Below are positions 27,619 to 37,326 of a stretch of 64,000 bases of DNA, piece after piece. Under the pieces are notes generated by a model, which was given only the letters and a program-made list of their open reading frames with translations, searched no databases and was not told where the DNA came from. The stretch's first letter is position 1; each line of letters opens with the position of its first letter. Made by a program: the position numbers and the translations under genes. Location: positions 19,762 through 83,761 of the forward strand of contig JASGFJ010000022.1 in the NCBI GenBank assembly GCA_047605645.1, in the 5' to 3' direction. This stretch comes from UBA1309 sp047605645. Lineage in GTDB: Bacteria; Bacteroidota; Bacteroidia; Bacteroidales; Dysgonomonadaceae.

Positions 27619-27984
27619 GGTTTCGGTTCTCTTTACTAACAAACCGTACAAACAGGAAAATACCCTACCTAAAATAAGGTTTTTTTTCGAAATAATTTCA
27701 TTTTTCTAAACAAGAGAGTCGAAAAGTTATTGCAAACTGTGTTTTTGAGAGAACAATAGAGAAAATATTCCAAGTCACCCGCATCTTTTCCATCCCGGTT
27801 CTAAAACCTTGAAATAACAATATCAGAACCGGCTTGTCCGATTTTTGATACATGCAAAGAAAAAGACGATCACAGACCTTCTTATAATCACAGAAGTTAC
27901 ACACCTAACAAAGCGGCAAAGATTTACCAAATACTTACCAAAGATAAACTGCCATTATTCCGTATACACAAGTTTGAATACGAT
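27619..27984. other. Gene-free stretch upstream of the sigma operon
   Basis: About 365 bp between the sigma gene and the terminator at 27985. It is AT-rich with several T-runs, and no gene is visible on either strand. The promoter for the sigma operon should be here; no exact TAnnTTTG match is near the start. Confidence 0.4.
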
Positions 27985-28015
27985 AAAAAACGGCTTGCGG
28001 AGATTCCGCAAGCCG
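27985..28015 (-). terminator. Strong intrinsic terminator downstream of the GH95 gene
   Basis: A perfect 11-bp stem (CGGCTTGCGGA at 27991-28001 with TCCGCAAGCCG at 28005-28015, 3-nt loop) is followed on the minus strand by six Ts. It lies about 320 nt after the GH95 stop. The intervening 28016-28333 shows no gene I can support, so this is either a long 3' untranslated region or the remnant of a lost gene. Confidence 0.85.
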
Positions 28016-28333
28016 AAAAAAGTTGAAATGTTCTTTATACAGATTTGTCAATTTATTTTCTGTTCCCTATTCTAGTTGCATCCGACGAGGAATCCTTGCG
28101 GGATACTTCATTTTAATGCCGGAGAATGCCCCGGAACGTAACAAAATCTGTGATGACTGTTACATCACCATCGCAAAGATTAAGAGCGAGGAATTACGGC
28201 TCTACCTGCTATGTCTTCAAAAGATATTTTCGGAAAACAACACTCCGGTTTACGACTATCGATTTCGATTTACAGATGAATTCCGAATGAAAATTCATTT
28301 TCTATCCGAAATGCCGTCTAGACCAACATCCGA

Positions 28334-30808
28334 TCATTTTACAATAGCCTTTACCTGATATGACTTTCCTTTCTCCGTATCAAAACTATTGACGTAATAG
28401 CTTCCATCTTTGGACAGCCTGGCAGTTGCTCCCTCGATTCGAACGGGAACAGAAGTGCGAAGCACACATTTTCCGCCTATTACCGATTTAATAGTGGCTT
28501 CTTCGAGCTGGTGTTTATTCCATTGCATATCGACTTCAAAATTGCCTCTAGCTTTCAACCCGCTGATTTTTCCGGAAGGCCACGCATCAGGCAATGCGGG
28601 AAGGAGATGCAGTTCGTGCTGCTGACTTTGAAGCAGCATTTCCATGATTCCGGCTGTTGCTCCAAAATTGCCGTCAATCTGGAAAGGCGGATGTGCATCA
28701 AAAAAGTTGGCATAAGTGCCGCCTGAGACGCTCATTTTATTGTCGGAGTGAGAATATTTCAAGATTTCCCGGATCATCTTATAAGCGTGATTTCCATCCA
28801 GCAAGCGAGCAGCAAAGTTTATTTTCCAGGCTTTGCTCCAACCGGTACCCTCATCTCCACGCAGTTCAAATGATTTTTCAGCCGCCTTTGCCAATTCCGG
28901 GGTTTTCAACGGAGAAATATCATTTCCCGGGTGCAGTCCGAAAAGGTGAGACAAATGGCGGTGGTGCGGATCGGTTTCTTTGTATTCCTGACTCCACTCC
29001 AGTAGCTGCCCTTGTGAACCAATCCGATAAGGAAGCAGTTTTGCCTTTTTAGCAATCAGTTCTTTTCTGAATTTTTCGTCTGTCTGAAGAACCTCCGAAG
29101 CTTCAATCACCTTGTTAAACAAATTACGGATAATAGCCATATCCATCGTTGTTCCTTCAGACACAGAAACCTGCTTTCCTTCAAACCAGAACAGATTTTC
29201 AGGAGAAGTAGAAGGTGCCGTCACCAGATAGCCATTTCTTTCAACGAGCCAGTCTAAACAAAAAAGGACTGCGCCCTTCATCACCGGATAAGCCTCCTCC
29301 CTCAGAAATTTCTTATCGCCGGTAAAAGCATAATGTTCCCAAAGATGTTGACTCAGCCAGCTGCCTCCCATGTACCAGTTTGCCCAAACCGGATCTCCGT
29401 CTCCACAATTTCCGACAGGATTGCTCATACACCAGATATCGGAATTATGGTGCGCCATCCACCCTCTTGCTTTGTAATATTCCTGAGCCGTGAGTTTGCC
29501 TGTTTTAGAGAGATTTTTGATATATTCAATCAACGGCAGATGCAACTCTGACAGGTTGCCGCTTTCGGCCGGCCAATAATTCATTTGCGTATTGATATTA
29601 ATCGTGTAGTTAGAACTCCACGGCGGACGAAAGTCTTTGTTCCAGATGCCTTGCAAATTTGCAGGAACGCCACCTGGGCGGGAACAGGAGATGAGCAGAT
29701 ACCGACCGTAGTTGAAATACAGTTCTTCGAGTTTCGGATCGTAGTTACCATAAGAATACACCTGCAAACGGAGGTCAGAAGGCATATTTCGGTTAATTTG
29801 ATTGTTCGTGGTATCGTTGAGAATAAATTTCACCCTATCGTACAATGCTGAATAATCAGCCACATGCGCATCCATCAAGGAGGCATAGGGCTTTGTAAAA
29901 GCTTTATCCAGTGCTTGCTGAGAAATAGCCTTTTCGTCACGTCCTTCTTTATCGGGACATTTAAATGGCCCGTTATAGCTGGTTGCGGAAGTGAGATAAA
30001 GAACCACCTCATCCGCATCTTTAATATGAATTCCATCCGTATCGGCGACAGAGCTGCCACCGGTTGTTTTTGCTTTCACTAATGTCTGAAATCGCATTCC
30101 GTTGCACCCGTTGGGGTCGTTCCAAACGACAGATTCACGACCATCTTTTCCATAGTAATTGGGATCTAAACGTGCAGGTGCTTTTCCGTCAAGGATAAGC
30201 ATGTTGTTGCCGGAAGAAACGACCTGACTTTTAATCTGACTTTTGATCTGAATATCGAGATTCAGCATTCCGGATTTACTTGCCCGTATACGAACAACAA
30301 GCGCACTGTCAGGAAAAGAGACAAAAGCTTCCCGGCTAAAACTCGCTCCTCCCTGGTCGAAGCGCGTAAGTGATACGGCACGGCTAATATCGAGATCCCG
30401 GTAATAGTTATATACATTTCCTTTATTTTTGAATGTCTGCTTAATGGCTAAATCGCCCATAGGGAGAAAACTTTCAGAGAAATATCCCTGCATTTTTTTA
30501 CAAAGATCCATCGCTGCTTGGAAATCATTCTTAGCCAATGCGTTCCGAATAGGCTGAAGATATGTATGAGCATCCGGATTCACGTTATTGAGCCTTGGGC
30601 CACCCGACCAAAGAGTTGCCTCATTCAATTGAATCAGTTCATTATCTGTACCACCGAAAACCATCGCACCCATACGTCCGTTACCAATTGGAAGAGCTTC
30701 AACCCAGTCTCGGGCAGGTGCTGCATACCAAAGTTTCATATCTTCCTGAGCATTTCCCTGACAAAAAACACAAATCAGAGCAATTAGAATTGTGACTTTC
30801 TCTTTCAT
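28334..30808 (-). CDS. Glycoside hydrolase family 95 (alpha-L-fucosidase type)
   Basis: An 824-residue secreted enzyme (signal peptide about residues 1-20, ending in GNAQ). GH95 features run in order: the N-terminal beta-sandwich starting WYAAPARDWVEALPIGNGRMG, the (alpha/alpha)6 barrel with NINTQMNYWPAESGN (Asn404 and Asn406, equivalent to the Asn pair of Bifidobacterium AfcA), the acid region EWSQEYKETDPHHRHLSHL (Glu604/Glu608), and FQIDGNFGATAG with Asp712. The family inverts alpha-1,2-fucosyl or, in some members, alpha-L-galactosyl linkages in mucin, milk or plant glycans. No SusCD pair accompanies it. It probably acts in the periplasm. Confidence 0.93.
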   Translation of the reverse strand: MKEKVTILIALICVFCQGNAQEDMKLWYAAPARDWVEALPIGNGRMGAMVFGGTDNELIQLNEATLWSGGPRLNNVNPDAHTYLQPIRNALAKNDFQAAMDLCKKMQGYFSESFLPMGDLAIKQTFKNKGNVYNYYRDLDISRAVSLTRFDQGGASFSREAFVSFPDSALVVRIRASKSGMLNLDIQIKSQIKSQVVSSGNNMLILDGKAPARLDPNYYGKDGRESVVWNDPNGCNGMRFQTLVKAKTTGGSSVADTDGIHIKDADEVVLYLTSATSYNGPFKCPDKEGRDEKAISQQALDKAFTKPYASLMDAHVADYSALYDRVKFILNDTTNNQINRNMPSDLRLQVYSYGNYDPKLEELYFNYGRYLLISCSRPGGVPANLQGIWNKDFRPPWSSNYTININTQMNYWPAESGNLSELHLPLIEYIKNLSKTGKLTAQEYYKARGWMAHHNSDIWCMSNPVGNCGDGDPVWANWYMGGSWLSQHLWEHYAFTGDKKFLREEAYPVMKGAVLFCLDWLVERNGYLVTAPSTSPENLFWFEGKQVSVSEGTTMDMAIIRNLFNKVIEASEVLQTDEKFRKELIAKKAKLLPYRIGSQGQLLEWSQEYKETDPHHRHLSHLFGLHPGNDISPLKTPELAKAAEKSFELRGDEGTGWSKAWKINFAARLLDGNHAYKMIREILKYSHSDNKMSVSGGTYANFFDAHPPFQIDGNFGATAGIMEMLLQSQQHELHLLPALPDAWPSGKISGLKARGNFEVDMQWNKHQLEEATIKSVIGGKCVLRTSVPVRIEGATARLSKDGSYYVNSFDTEKGKSYQVKAIVK

Positions 30809-31175
30809 TAGATTTAAAATTTTATTTATTCATCATTCAAAAGAAATAAAAAATAAACATACTTTGTACACTTTATTATTTATATCTCCATCCGTATTAT
30901 TCATTACGTCATTATTTATCTATTTTCGGAAATTCAATACACATTATTAGAATTTATGTTTGTGAATTCATGTTTCAGGCATAAAGACCCGGCAAACGCC
31001 GAATAAAACAAAACATACCACCCACCAACAACGTGTATCATTTACAGTTATCGACAGATACAAAGATAAATCTGTAACGCAGGAAATTCATCGTTAGCAA
31101 TACTACTAATGGTTCGCAACTGCATTATTAAGAGGGTTGGTCTCTATCTGCCCTCCCCTATTGGAATGTACAGTA
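30809..31175. other. Intergenic leader between RecG and GH95
   Basis: 367 bp with no gene. It contains the probable GH95 promoter at 31061-31068 and an AT-rich leader of about 245 nt. The sequence at 30975-31020 has no strong pairing that I can see. Confidence 0.4.
31061..31068 (-). promoter_or_regulatory. Probable promoter -7 box for GH95
   Basis: A minus-strand TATCTTTG, an exact TAnnTTTG match, the only good one between RecG and GH95. It implies a leader of about 245 nt, longer than usual here. Confidence 0.45.
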
Positions 31176-33272
31176 TCAACTAATCATCCCCCAGTTATAC
31201 CGGTTACCTTTCATTTTTCTTAGTTGTTTTCGCAAAACCAGATGCGCAGGAGAAGACAATTCGGGATCTTGCTGCAAAACATTTTCTGCTATTCGCCTGG
31301 CCAATGTCAATATTTCTCCGTCACGAGCTAAATCGGCGATTTTCAAGTTGAAAGCAACACCGCTTTGCTGAGTCCCCTCCATATCACCCGGGCCACGAAG
31401 TTTCAAATCGGCTTCAGCTATTTCGAATCCGTCATTGCTTTCTACCATAATCTCTATTCGTCTACGGGTATTGGCCGAAAGTTCGTAAGGAGTCACCAGA
31501 ATACAGAAGGACTGCTCAGCTCCCCGCCCTACCCGTCCACGCAACTGGTGAAGTTGAGACAAGCCGAAACGTTGTGCACTTTCAATGACCATCACAGAAG
31601 CATTTGGAACATTCACTCCCACCTCTATTACCGTTGTCGCAACCATAATCTGAGCTTCGTTACGTGCAAAAAGACCCATTACCTCGTCCTTCTCCCGGGC
31701 TTTCATTTTCCCGTGCAATCGACATACTTTGTATTCGGGAAAAACTTCACTAATGGTATTAAACCCGTCTTCGAGGTTCTTTAAATCTAAGGTCTCACTT
31801 TCTTCAATCAGTGGATATACAATATATACCTGACGTCCTACCTCAAGCTGTTTTCGAACAGAAGCATAGAGTCCGGCCCGTCTTTTGTCATACTGATGAA
31901 TAGTCTGGATCGGTTTTCTTCCCGGGGGAAGTTCATCGATCACGGAAACATCCAAATCGCCATATATGGTCATAGCCAATGTTCGCGGAATAGGAGTCGC
32001 AGTCATCACAAGCACATGTGGCGGATACTCATTCTTTTGCCATAGCCGGGAACGCTGAACCACGCCAAAACGATGCTGCTCATCAATAACAACAAAACCA
32101 AGATTGTGAAACTGTACATTTTCTTCCAGCAATGCATGAGTTCCTATTAGCATATTGATTTCGCCATTTTTCAGTTCTTCTAAAAGGGCTTGCTTCTTTT
32201 TCTTCGAAGTGCTTCCTGTTAACAGTTCGACTTTCAGGTCCATCCCTTTTAGAAATGCTTTTATTGTGTGGTAATGTTGTGTAGCAAGAATCTCGGTGGG
32301 TGCCATCAGCGAAGCCTGAAAATCATTACCGACAGCGATAAGCATCAACATAAAAGCCACTAATGTCTTTCCACTTCCCACATCTCCCTGCAACAGACGA
32401 TTCATTTGGATACCGTCCGACATATCGCGACGCACTTCCCGGATTATTCTTTTTTGAGCATTGGTAAGTTCGAACGGGAGATTTTTTTCATAGAACTCAT
32501 GGAAATAACTACCCACTTTAGAGAAAACAAATCCCCTGAGTTTCTTTTTCTGATTCAGTGAATAGCGAAGAATATGGAGCTGTATATAGAAAAATTCTTC
32601 AAATTTGAGCCTATATTGAGCCTGCTGAAGGGAGGCAAGCTGCTTTGGGAAATGTATATTTTCCAGTGATTCCCGGATATCCATCAAATGCGCCTGCTGC
32701 AACACATCTTCCGAGAGAGTCTCTTCAAGGTATTTTGAATAAGATGAAAAAGCTGTTTCCATAAACTTTTGAATAGCTCTGGAATTCAGATAATTATTTT
32801 TCATCTTCTCGGTTGTATTGTAGAAGGGCATTAATCCCATTTTCCGCAGCGAATCCTCTTTGTAAGGTTCTATATCGGGATGCGCAATATTCGCTTTTTG
32901 TCCGAACATGGTCGGTTTTCCGAAAACCAGATACGGCGTATACGTCTTATATTTCTCGGTAATAAACTTATGTCCCTGAAACCAAACCAAGTCAATAAAA
33001 CTGCGTCCATCCGTAAAATGTGCGACAAGACGTTTGCTGCGTCCTTCTCCAAACGTCTCAAAGGCAGTGATCTGCCCTTTGAGTTGGATAAAAGGCATAT
33101 TGGCATTTACTTCGTGTACATAGTAGATGCGACTTCGATCGATATGTTTATAAGGAAAATAATGAAACAAGTCATTTACCGTAAAAACATCTATTTCCTT
33201 GTTGAGGATTTCCGCCTTACGAGGGCCGATACCTGAAAGATATTTTATGTCGGTTTCTAAATAGTCGGACAT
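31176..33272 (-). CDS. recG: ATP-dependent DNA helicase RecG
   Basis: A 698-residue superfamily-2 helicase that remodels stalled replication forks and Holliday junctions. N-terminal wedge/OB domain (about residues 1-250, SGIGPRKAEILNKE, then QLKGQITAFE), Walker A GDVGSGKT at 296-303, motif II DEQH at 397-400, motif III TATPIPRTLA, and the C-terminal helicase motifs TTVIEVGVNVPNA and QLRGRVGRG. All motifs are intact and length is normal. It is divergent from the T9SS-sorted gene at 33503. Confidence 0.97.
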   Translation of the reverse strand: MSDYLETDIKYLSGIGPRKAEILNKEIDVFTVNDLFHYFPYKHIDRSRIYYVHEVNANMPFIQLKGQITAFETFGEGRSKRLVAHFTDGRSFIDLVWFQGHKFITEKYKTYTPYLVFGKPTMFGQKANIAHPDIEPYKEDSLRKMGLMPFYNTTEKMKNNYLNSRAIQKFMETAFSSYSKYLEETLSEDVLQQAHLMDIRESLENIHFPKQLASLQQAQYRLKFEEFFYIQLHILRYSLNQKKKLRGFVFSKVGSYFHEFYEKNLPFELTNAQKRIIREVRRDMSDGIQMNRLLQGDVGSGKTLVAFMLMLIAVGNDFQASLMAPTEILATQHYHTIKAFLKGMDLKVELLTGSTSKKKKQALLEELKNGEINMLIGTHALLEENVQFHNLGFVVIDEQHRFGVVQRSRLWQKNEYPPHVLVMTATPIPRTLAMTIYGDLDVSVIDELPPGRKPIQTIHQYDKRRAGLYASVRKQLEVGRQVYIVYPLIEESETLDLKNLEDGFNTISEVFPEYKVCRLHGKMKAREKDEVMGLFARNEAQIMVATTVIEVGVNVPNASVMVIESAQRFGLSQLHQLRGRVGRGAEQSFCILVTPYELSANTRRRIEIMVESNDGFEIAEADLKLRGPGDMEGTQQSGVAFNLKIADLARDGEILTLARRIAENVLQQDPELSSPAHLVLRKQLRKMKGNRYNWGMIS

Positions 33273-33295
33273 TGTTCTTTTTTACATTCGAATTT

Positions 33296-33303
33296 CAAAA
33301 ATA
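33296..33303 (-). promoter_or_regulatory. Probable promoter -7 box for recG
   Basis: A minus-strand TATTTTTG (TAnnTTTG) 23 nt before the ATG at 33272, leaving a leader of about 15 nt. Confidence 0.45.
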
Positions 33304-33402
33304 CAAAAATTAAAATTCAGAGCAATACCTTCCGTAAGAAAGAAGAAGTCGAATTTTAACAAAAAAAATTAATACATAAAGTTGATGGATAAGGGAATTG
33401 CA

Positions 33403-33410
33403 TATCTTTG
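33403..33410 (+). promoter_or_regulatory. Probable promoter -7 box for the T9SS-sorted protein operon
   Basis: A plus-strand TATCTTTG with a possible -33 element GTTGATGG about 18 nt upstream. Start of transcription near 33418 gives an 85-nt leader before the ATG at 33503. Confidence 0.55.
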
Positions 33411-33502
33411 TAAAATTCAATAAAATGAGTTCCTCCCCCTATTTTTTATCATTTTTGAAGATTAGATCCCTAACCTTCATTTATAACTTTAAACTTAATC
33501 GT

Positions 33503-33985
33503 ATGAAAAAGCTCTACTTTTTTCTACTGCTCTCCTTGTTTGCTACTTTTATCAATACAAGCCGAGGAAAAGCTCAGACACTGGTCGTAAACAAGACAGA
33601 CGGAACAACAATCCCGTCACTTTTGAGTGGGCTCAGACTAATGTTCTCAGACGGAACGATAAGCCTAACAAACAGTTCAGGAACAGTCCAGTATGGCATG
33701 AGCGATGTAACGAAATTCACATTTACGTCTTCTTCCAGCTCGATAACAAATGTTATCGCACCCAATTTACAGCTAACAGTATATCCGAATCCGGCAAGAG
33801 AATACATCGTATTGTCAGGTCTGGAAAGGCAAGCGCAAATCCAAATTTTTCGTCTGGACGGCATTTTAATGAAATCTCTAAAAAACGATGATTCATCTGA
33901 ACAGACGTTAACTATCACAGATCTGCCATCAGGCATTTATTTAGTGAAATCGAATGGTGAAATTTCTAAATTTATTAAGCGATGA
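33503..33985 (+). CDS. Exported protein with type IX secretion (Por) C-terminal sorting domain
   Basis: A 160-residue protein. Start chosen at the ATG at 33503, which places the signal peptide (MKKLYFFLLLSLFATFINTS, cleavage after GKAQ) at the N-terminus; the open frame extends 35 codons further up without a signal. A short module (residues about 25-75: LLSGLRLMFSDGTISLTN, MSDVTKFTF) also occurs twice at the start of the next protein. The last about 70 residues are a T9SS type A sorting domain: LTVYPNPAREYIVLSG, IFRLDGILMKSL, DLPSGIYLVKSNGEISKFIKR. It should be secreted or attached to the surface through PorU-type processing. It overlaps the next gene by 4 nt. Confidence 0.85.
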   Translation: MKKLYFFLLLSLFATFINTSRGKAQTLVVNKTDGTTIPSLLSGLRLMFSDGTISLTNSSGTVQYGMSDVTKFTFTSSSSSITNVIAPNLQLTVYPNPAREYIVLSGLERQAQIQIFRLDGILMKSLKNDDSSEQTLTITDLPSGIYLVKSNGEISKFIKR

Positions 33986-36162
33986 AAAAATTCGGTTTAC
34001 TAGCTTTACTGAGCATCTTGGCCACCTTGATTTTTGCAGACAATTACTATCTGTTTATCCATAAGGCAACAGGGGTATCCACCATTGCAGTATCTTCTAT
34101 TGATAGTATGAAATTTTCATCTGATAAGAACTACATTCTGATCAGTAAGAATAACGGAAAAACAATAACAGACACCATTAGCAAGATAGATAGTATCACC
34201 TTTGGAGACATTAACAACAAAGTAATCTCGATTGTATATGACGGAACTTCCGCAACCGTAACAAACCCTTACGCCGGACATGGAGTGGATATCACAACCA
34301 GTGGAGGTGATGTCACGGTGAAATCCACACTGAGTGAAACAGAGGTTACTTATCTCCTTTCGGGAACAGCCACTGATGGCTCTTTCAAGATCTACAGCAA
34401 CTACAAATATGGTTTAACACTCAACGGAGTCTCATTGACCAACTCTGATGGCCCAGCCATCAATATTCAATCAGGTAAAAAATGTACGCTCACCTTGACG
34501 GACGGAACAACAAATACCCTGACTGATGGTAGCAGCTATACTAAAAGCAAGGAAGATCAGAAGGGAACTCTTTTCAGTGAAGGACAGATAATCTTTGCAG
34601 GAAGTGGAACATTAAATGTGGCCGGCAACTATAAACATGCTATTTGCAGCGATGATTATATTTCCGTCACATCCGGAGTCATTCATGTCACCGGAGCTGT
34701 AAGCGACGCGATTCATGTAAACGACTATTACATACAATCAGGTGGAACCGTTACCTTGCTTTCCACCGGCGACGGAATAGACAGTGAGGGATACGTAGAT
34801 ATTTCAGGGGGAACCTTAACTATTATCAGTACTTCCGCGGATGTCAAAGGAATTAAAACCGGAGGAAACCTTGATATCAGCGGAGGAACAATTAATTTAA
34901 CTGTCTCGGGAGCTCAAGCCAAAGGTTTCAAATCGACTGGTACGACAACGCTTTCAGGAGGAGCAATCACAATGGATACAAAAGGAGATGCGGTGTTAGA
35001 ATCTTCAGGATCGGGATACGATCCTTCTTATTGCACAGGTATTCATTCGGACTCTCATGTACTCATCAATGGTTCAACGATAAACATCACATCCACAGGA
35101 AAAGCAGGAAAAGGAATTTCGTGCGATTCGACGTTCACCATGACATCCGGAAGTGTAACCATATCTACATCCGGAGCAGGAGCAACCTACACCAACACAG
35201 AAGGAATCACAGATTCGTATTCGGCCACCTGTATTTCGGTTGACGGAGCAACCTACCTGTACGGAGGAACACTAAATCTCACCAGCACAGGTTCTGCAGG
35301 TAAAGCTATTTCCGGTGACGACAAGCTCATTATCGGAGAATCGGCCTCGACAACCGGCCCGACATTAACCGCTAAAACCACCGGAGCCAAATTTCTCGTA
35401 TCCGGTAGTGGTAACAATGCCGACTATGCTAATCCAAAAGCCATTAAAAGTGATGCTAATATAACTGTAAATAGTGGAACGCTAACCATCACAACGACAC
35501 AAGACGGCGGTGAAGGATTGGAGAGTAAAGATACCCTTACTATCAACGGAGGGACACTGGACATTCAGGCTTATGACGATTGCATAAACTCCAGCAATCA
35601 TATTGCTATCAATGGAGGAAATATTTTTTGTTATTCTTCAGGAAATGATGGAATTGATTCTAATGGAACACTTACTGTCACCGGAGGGATTATTATTTCA
35701 TCAGGGACACAGGTACCGGAAGAAGGCTTCGATTGCGATCAGAACACATTCAAAATCACAGGCGGAGTTCTTATCGGGACAGGTGGTGCCTCAAGTACTC
35801 CTACTGCAAGTGTAAGCACACAACGTTCGATTGTGTATAACTCTTCCGGAACAGCAGATCAAATTATCCGAATTGAAACCAGTGCAGGTACGGAATTGCT
35901 AACCTACAAAACCCCACGAACCTATTCCACAATGACTTTGCTCTTCAGCAACTCCGCATTGTCCAACGGGACAAGCTATAATATCTATAAAGGAGGTTCC
36001 GTTTCGGGAGGAACTAATTTCCACGGATATTATTCTGGCGCGACTTACACGAAGCCTTCATCTGTAACAAACAGCTTCACAATCAGCTCCATGGTTACTA
36101 CCGTCGGAAATTCGACCGGAGGTGGAGGAGGTGGTGGTGGAGGCACCCCTGGAGGTCGCTAA
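33982..36162 (+). CDS. Beta-helix carbohydrate-binding protein (DUF4353 / Cthe_2159-like) with poly-Gly tail
   Basis: A 726-residue exported protein (signal about residues 1-19, MKKFGLLALLSILATLIFA). Residues about 20-75 hold two short SSIDSMKFSSD / SKIDSITFGD modules like that of the upstream protein. Residues about 80-640 are repeated short strands with GG-T-L-turns (DISGGTLTI, NISGGTINLT, TINGGTLDIQ), the right-handed beta-helix of the DUF4353 family, whose Clostridium member Cthe_2159 binds polygalacturonate and cellulose. The C-terminus is a run of nine Gly and TPGGR, with no sorting domain. The ATGA overlap with the T9SS-sorted gene suggests the two work as a pair on the surface. Confidence 0.87.
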   Translation: MKKFGLLALLSILATLIFADNYYLFIHKATGVSTIAVSSIDSMKFSSDKNYILISKNNGKTITDTISKIDSITFGDINNKVISIVYDGTSATVTNPYAGHGVDITTSGGDVTVKSTLSETEVTYLLSGTATDGSFKIYSNYKYGLTLNGVSLTNSDGPAINIQSGKKCTLTLTDGTTNTLTDGSSYTKSKEDQKGTLFSEGQIIFAGSGTLNVAGNYKHAICSDDYISVTSGVIHVTGAVSDAIHVNDYYIQSGGTVTLLSTGDGIDSEGYVDISGGTLTIISTSADVKGIKTGGNLDISGGTINLTVSGAQAKGFKSTGTTTLSGGAITMDTKGDAVLESSGSGYDPSYCTGIHSDSHVLINGSTINITSTGKAGKGISCDSTFTMTSGSVTISTSGAGATYTNTEGITDSYSATCISVDGATYLYGGTLNLTSTGSAGKAISGDDKLIIGESASTTGPTLTAKTTGAKFLVSGSGNNADYANPKAIKSDANITVNSGTLTITTTQDGGEGLESKDTLTINGGTLDIQAYDDCINSSNHIAINGGNIFCYSSGNDGIDSNGTLTVTGGIIISSGTQVPEEGFDCDQNTFKITGGVLIGTGGASSTPTASVSTQRSIVYNSSGTADQIIRIETSAGTELLTYKTPRTYSTMTLLFSNSALSNGTSYNIYKGGSVSGGTNFHGYYSGATYTKPSSVTNSFTISSMVTTVGNSTGGGGGGGGGTPGGR

Positions 36163-36299
36163 TCAAAAAAACGAACAAGGATAGAGCATAAAATAAGCCA
36201 TCAAGAAAGGCCAATTGCCTGCTTTCAATGATAGAAATATTTTCCTCATTGAGCTTCATATACATCATTCAGATACCATTAAAAAAAACCTTTGAATTT

Positions 36300-36334
36300 A
36301 AAAAGACGATTCTGAAAAGCAGAATCGTCTTTTT
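36300..36334. terminator. Terminator after the beta-helix gene
   Basis: A perfect 15-bp stem (36300-36314 with 36320-36334) and 5-nt loop ending in TTTTT on the plus strand and, because the left arm starts AAAAA, also on the minus strand. Confidence 0.85.
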
Positions 36335-36475
36335 AAATCTATATTATATGATTATCAGCAGCATACAAAACAGTATTATTTTACATATATCCTATAACTA
36401 ACTGATAATAGTTAACTTCAAAATCTATTGTATATAATGTCTACTATTTATGCATCTTTTTTAATCAATTATTTA

Positions 36476-36483
36476 TACTTTTG
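36476..36483 (+). promoter_or_regulatory. Possible promoter -7 box for the DUF805 gene
   Basis: A plus-strand TACTTTTG fitting TAnnTTTG, 77 nt before the ATG at 36560. Confidence 0.4.
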
Positions 36484-36559
36484 AAATAGGAAATCAACCT
36501 TAAGTCAACTGAAGAAGACCTCTAATTGATCCGATAAACTATCTAATTACACTTTGGCT

Positions 36560-36976
36560 ATGAAATGGTATTTAAGAGCATTCCATTTGTATGCCGACTT
36601 TTCAGGCAGAGCCGGCAAAAAAGAGTTCTGGACATTTGTCCTTTACAATCTAATTTTCACCGCAGTCATATTACTTATTGAGAATGTACTAGGGCTTACC
36701 AATCATTCTGTCCCTTATGACATTTTATCTATTCTTTATTTTTTCGCATTACTCATCCCGATGCTCTCAATAACTGTCCGCAGGTTGCACGACATCAGCA
36801 AGAGCGGCTGGATGGTGCTACTTATTTTTTTACCTGTTGTCGGCTGGATATGGCTAATAACTATTTTGTCGCGATCAGGCACATTGGAATCCAACTGCTA
36901 CGGAGAAATCCCGAGTAATGATCCTCATGTGTATGAAACATCTGTGGATATGGATATACATAATTTTACAGAATAA
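36560..36976 (+). CDS. DUF805 membrane protein
   Basis: A 138-residue inner-membrane protein. The ATG at 36560 gives MKWYLRAFHLYADFSGRAGKKEFW, the family's usual beginning (RASRKEFW); the frame opens two codons earlier at a TTG. Three or four membrane helices follow (FVLYNLIFTAVILLIENVL, ILYFFALLIPMLSITV, GWMVLLIFLPVVGWIWLITIL), with the conserved RRLHDISKSGW between them. The function of DUF805 is not known. It is monocistronic. Confidence 0.9.
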   Translation: MKWYLRAFHLYADFSGRAGKKEFWTFVLYNLIFTAVILLIENVLGLTNHSVPYDILSILYFFALLIPMLSITVRRLHDISKSGWMVLLIFLPVVGWIWLITILSRSGTLESNCYGEIPSNDPHVYETSVDMDIHNFTE

Positions 36977-37289
36977 GCATTGAATAGATAACAATGACCT
37001 CGCTTTGTAAGTCAGCATTTCATTCTTTTTCCTCCCCGACAAGATGATATTTTATTTTCAGGAAAGTGTCATCAGCATGCGAATCCGGGAGAAAGAGGAG
37101 GAATAGAGTTACCTTTTTACTTATCAGACATCGTTATCAAACGATATCGGAAAAGCATATTTCCGACACAAAATTGTTGTACTTAGCAAAATACAACGCA
37201 GGTAAGCTATCAATCCCTTAAAACTCATACTGAAAGGAAGGAAATTCATAAAAAAAGATATTCTCTTCCGTTTTCAGGGTTATTCACAC

Positions 37290-37297
37290 TATCTTTG
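37290..37297 (+). promoter_or_regulatory. Promoter -7 box for prfB
   Basis: A plus-strand TATCTTTG 29 nt before the prfB ATG at 37327, leaving a short leader. The region 36977-37289 before it has no gene. Confidence 0.6.
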
Positions 37298-37326
37298 CAT
37301 TTCTAATTCAAATTATTATTCATTAT

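Noticed and set aside
28023..28358. 111-codon plus-strand frame after the GH95 gene
   Set aside because: It begins at the base of a terminator, overlaps the end of GH95, and no family or signal is visible. The middle (CDDCYITIAKIKSEELRLYL) looks faintly protein-like, so a decayed gene cannot be excluded.
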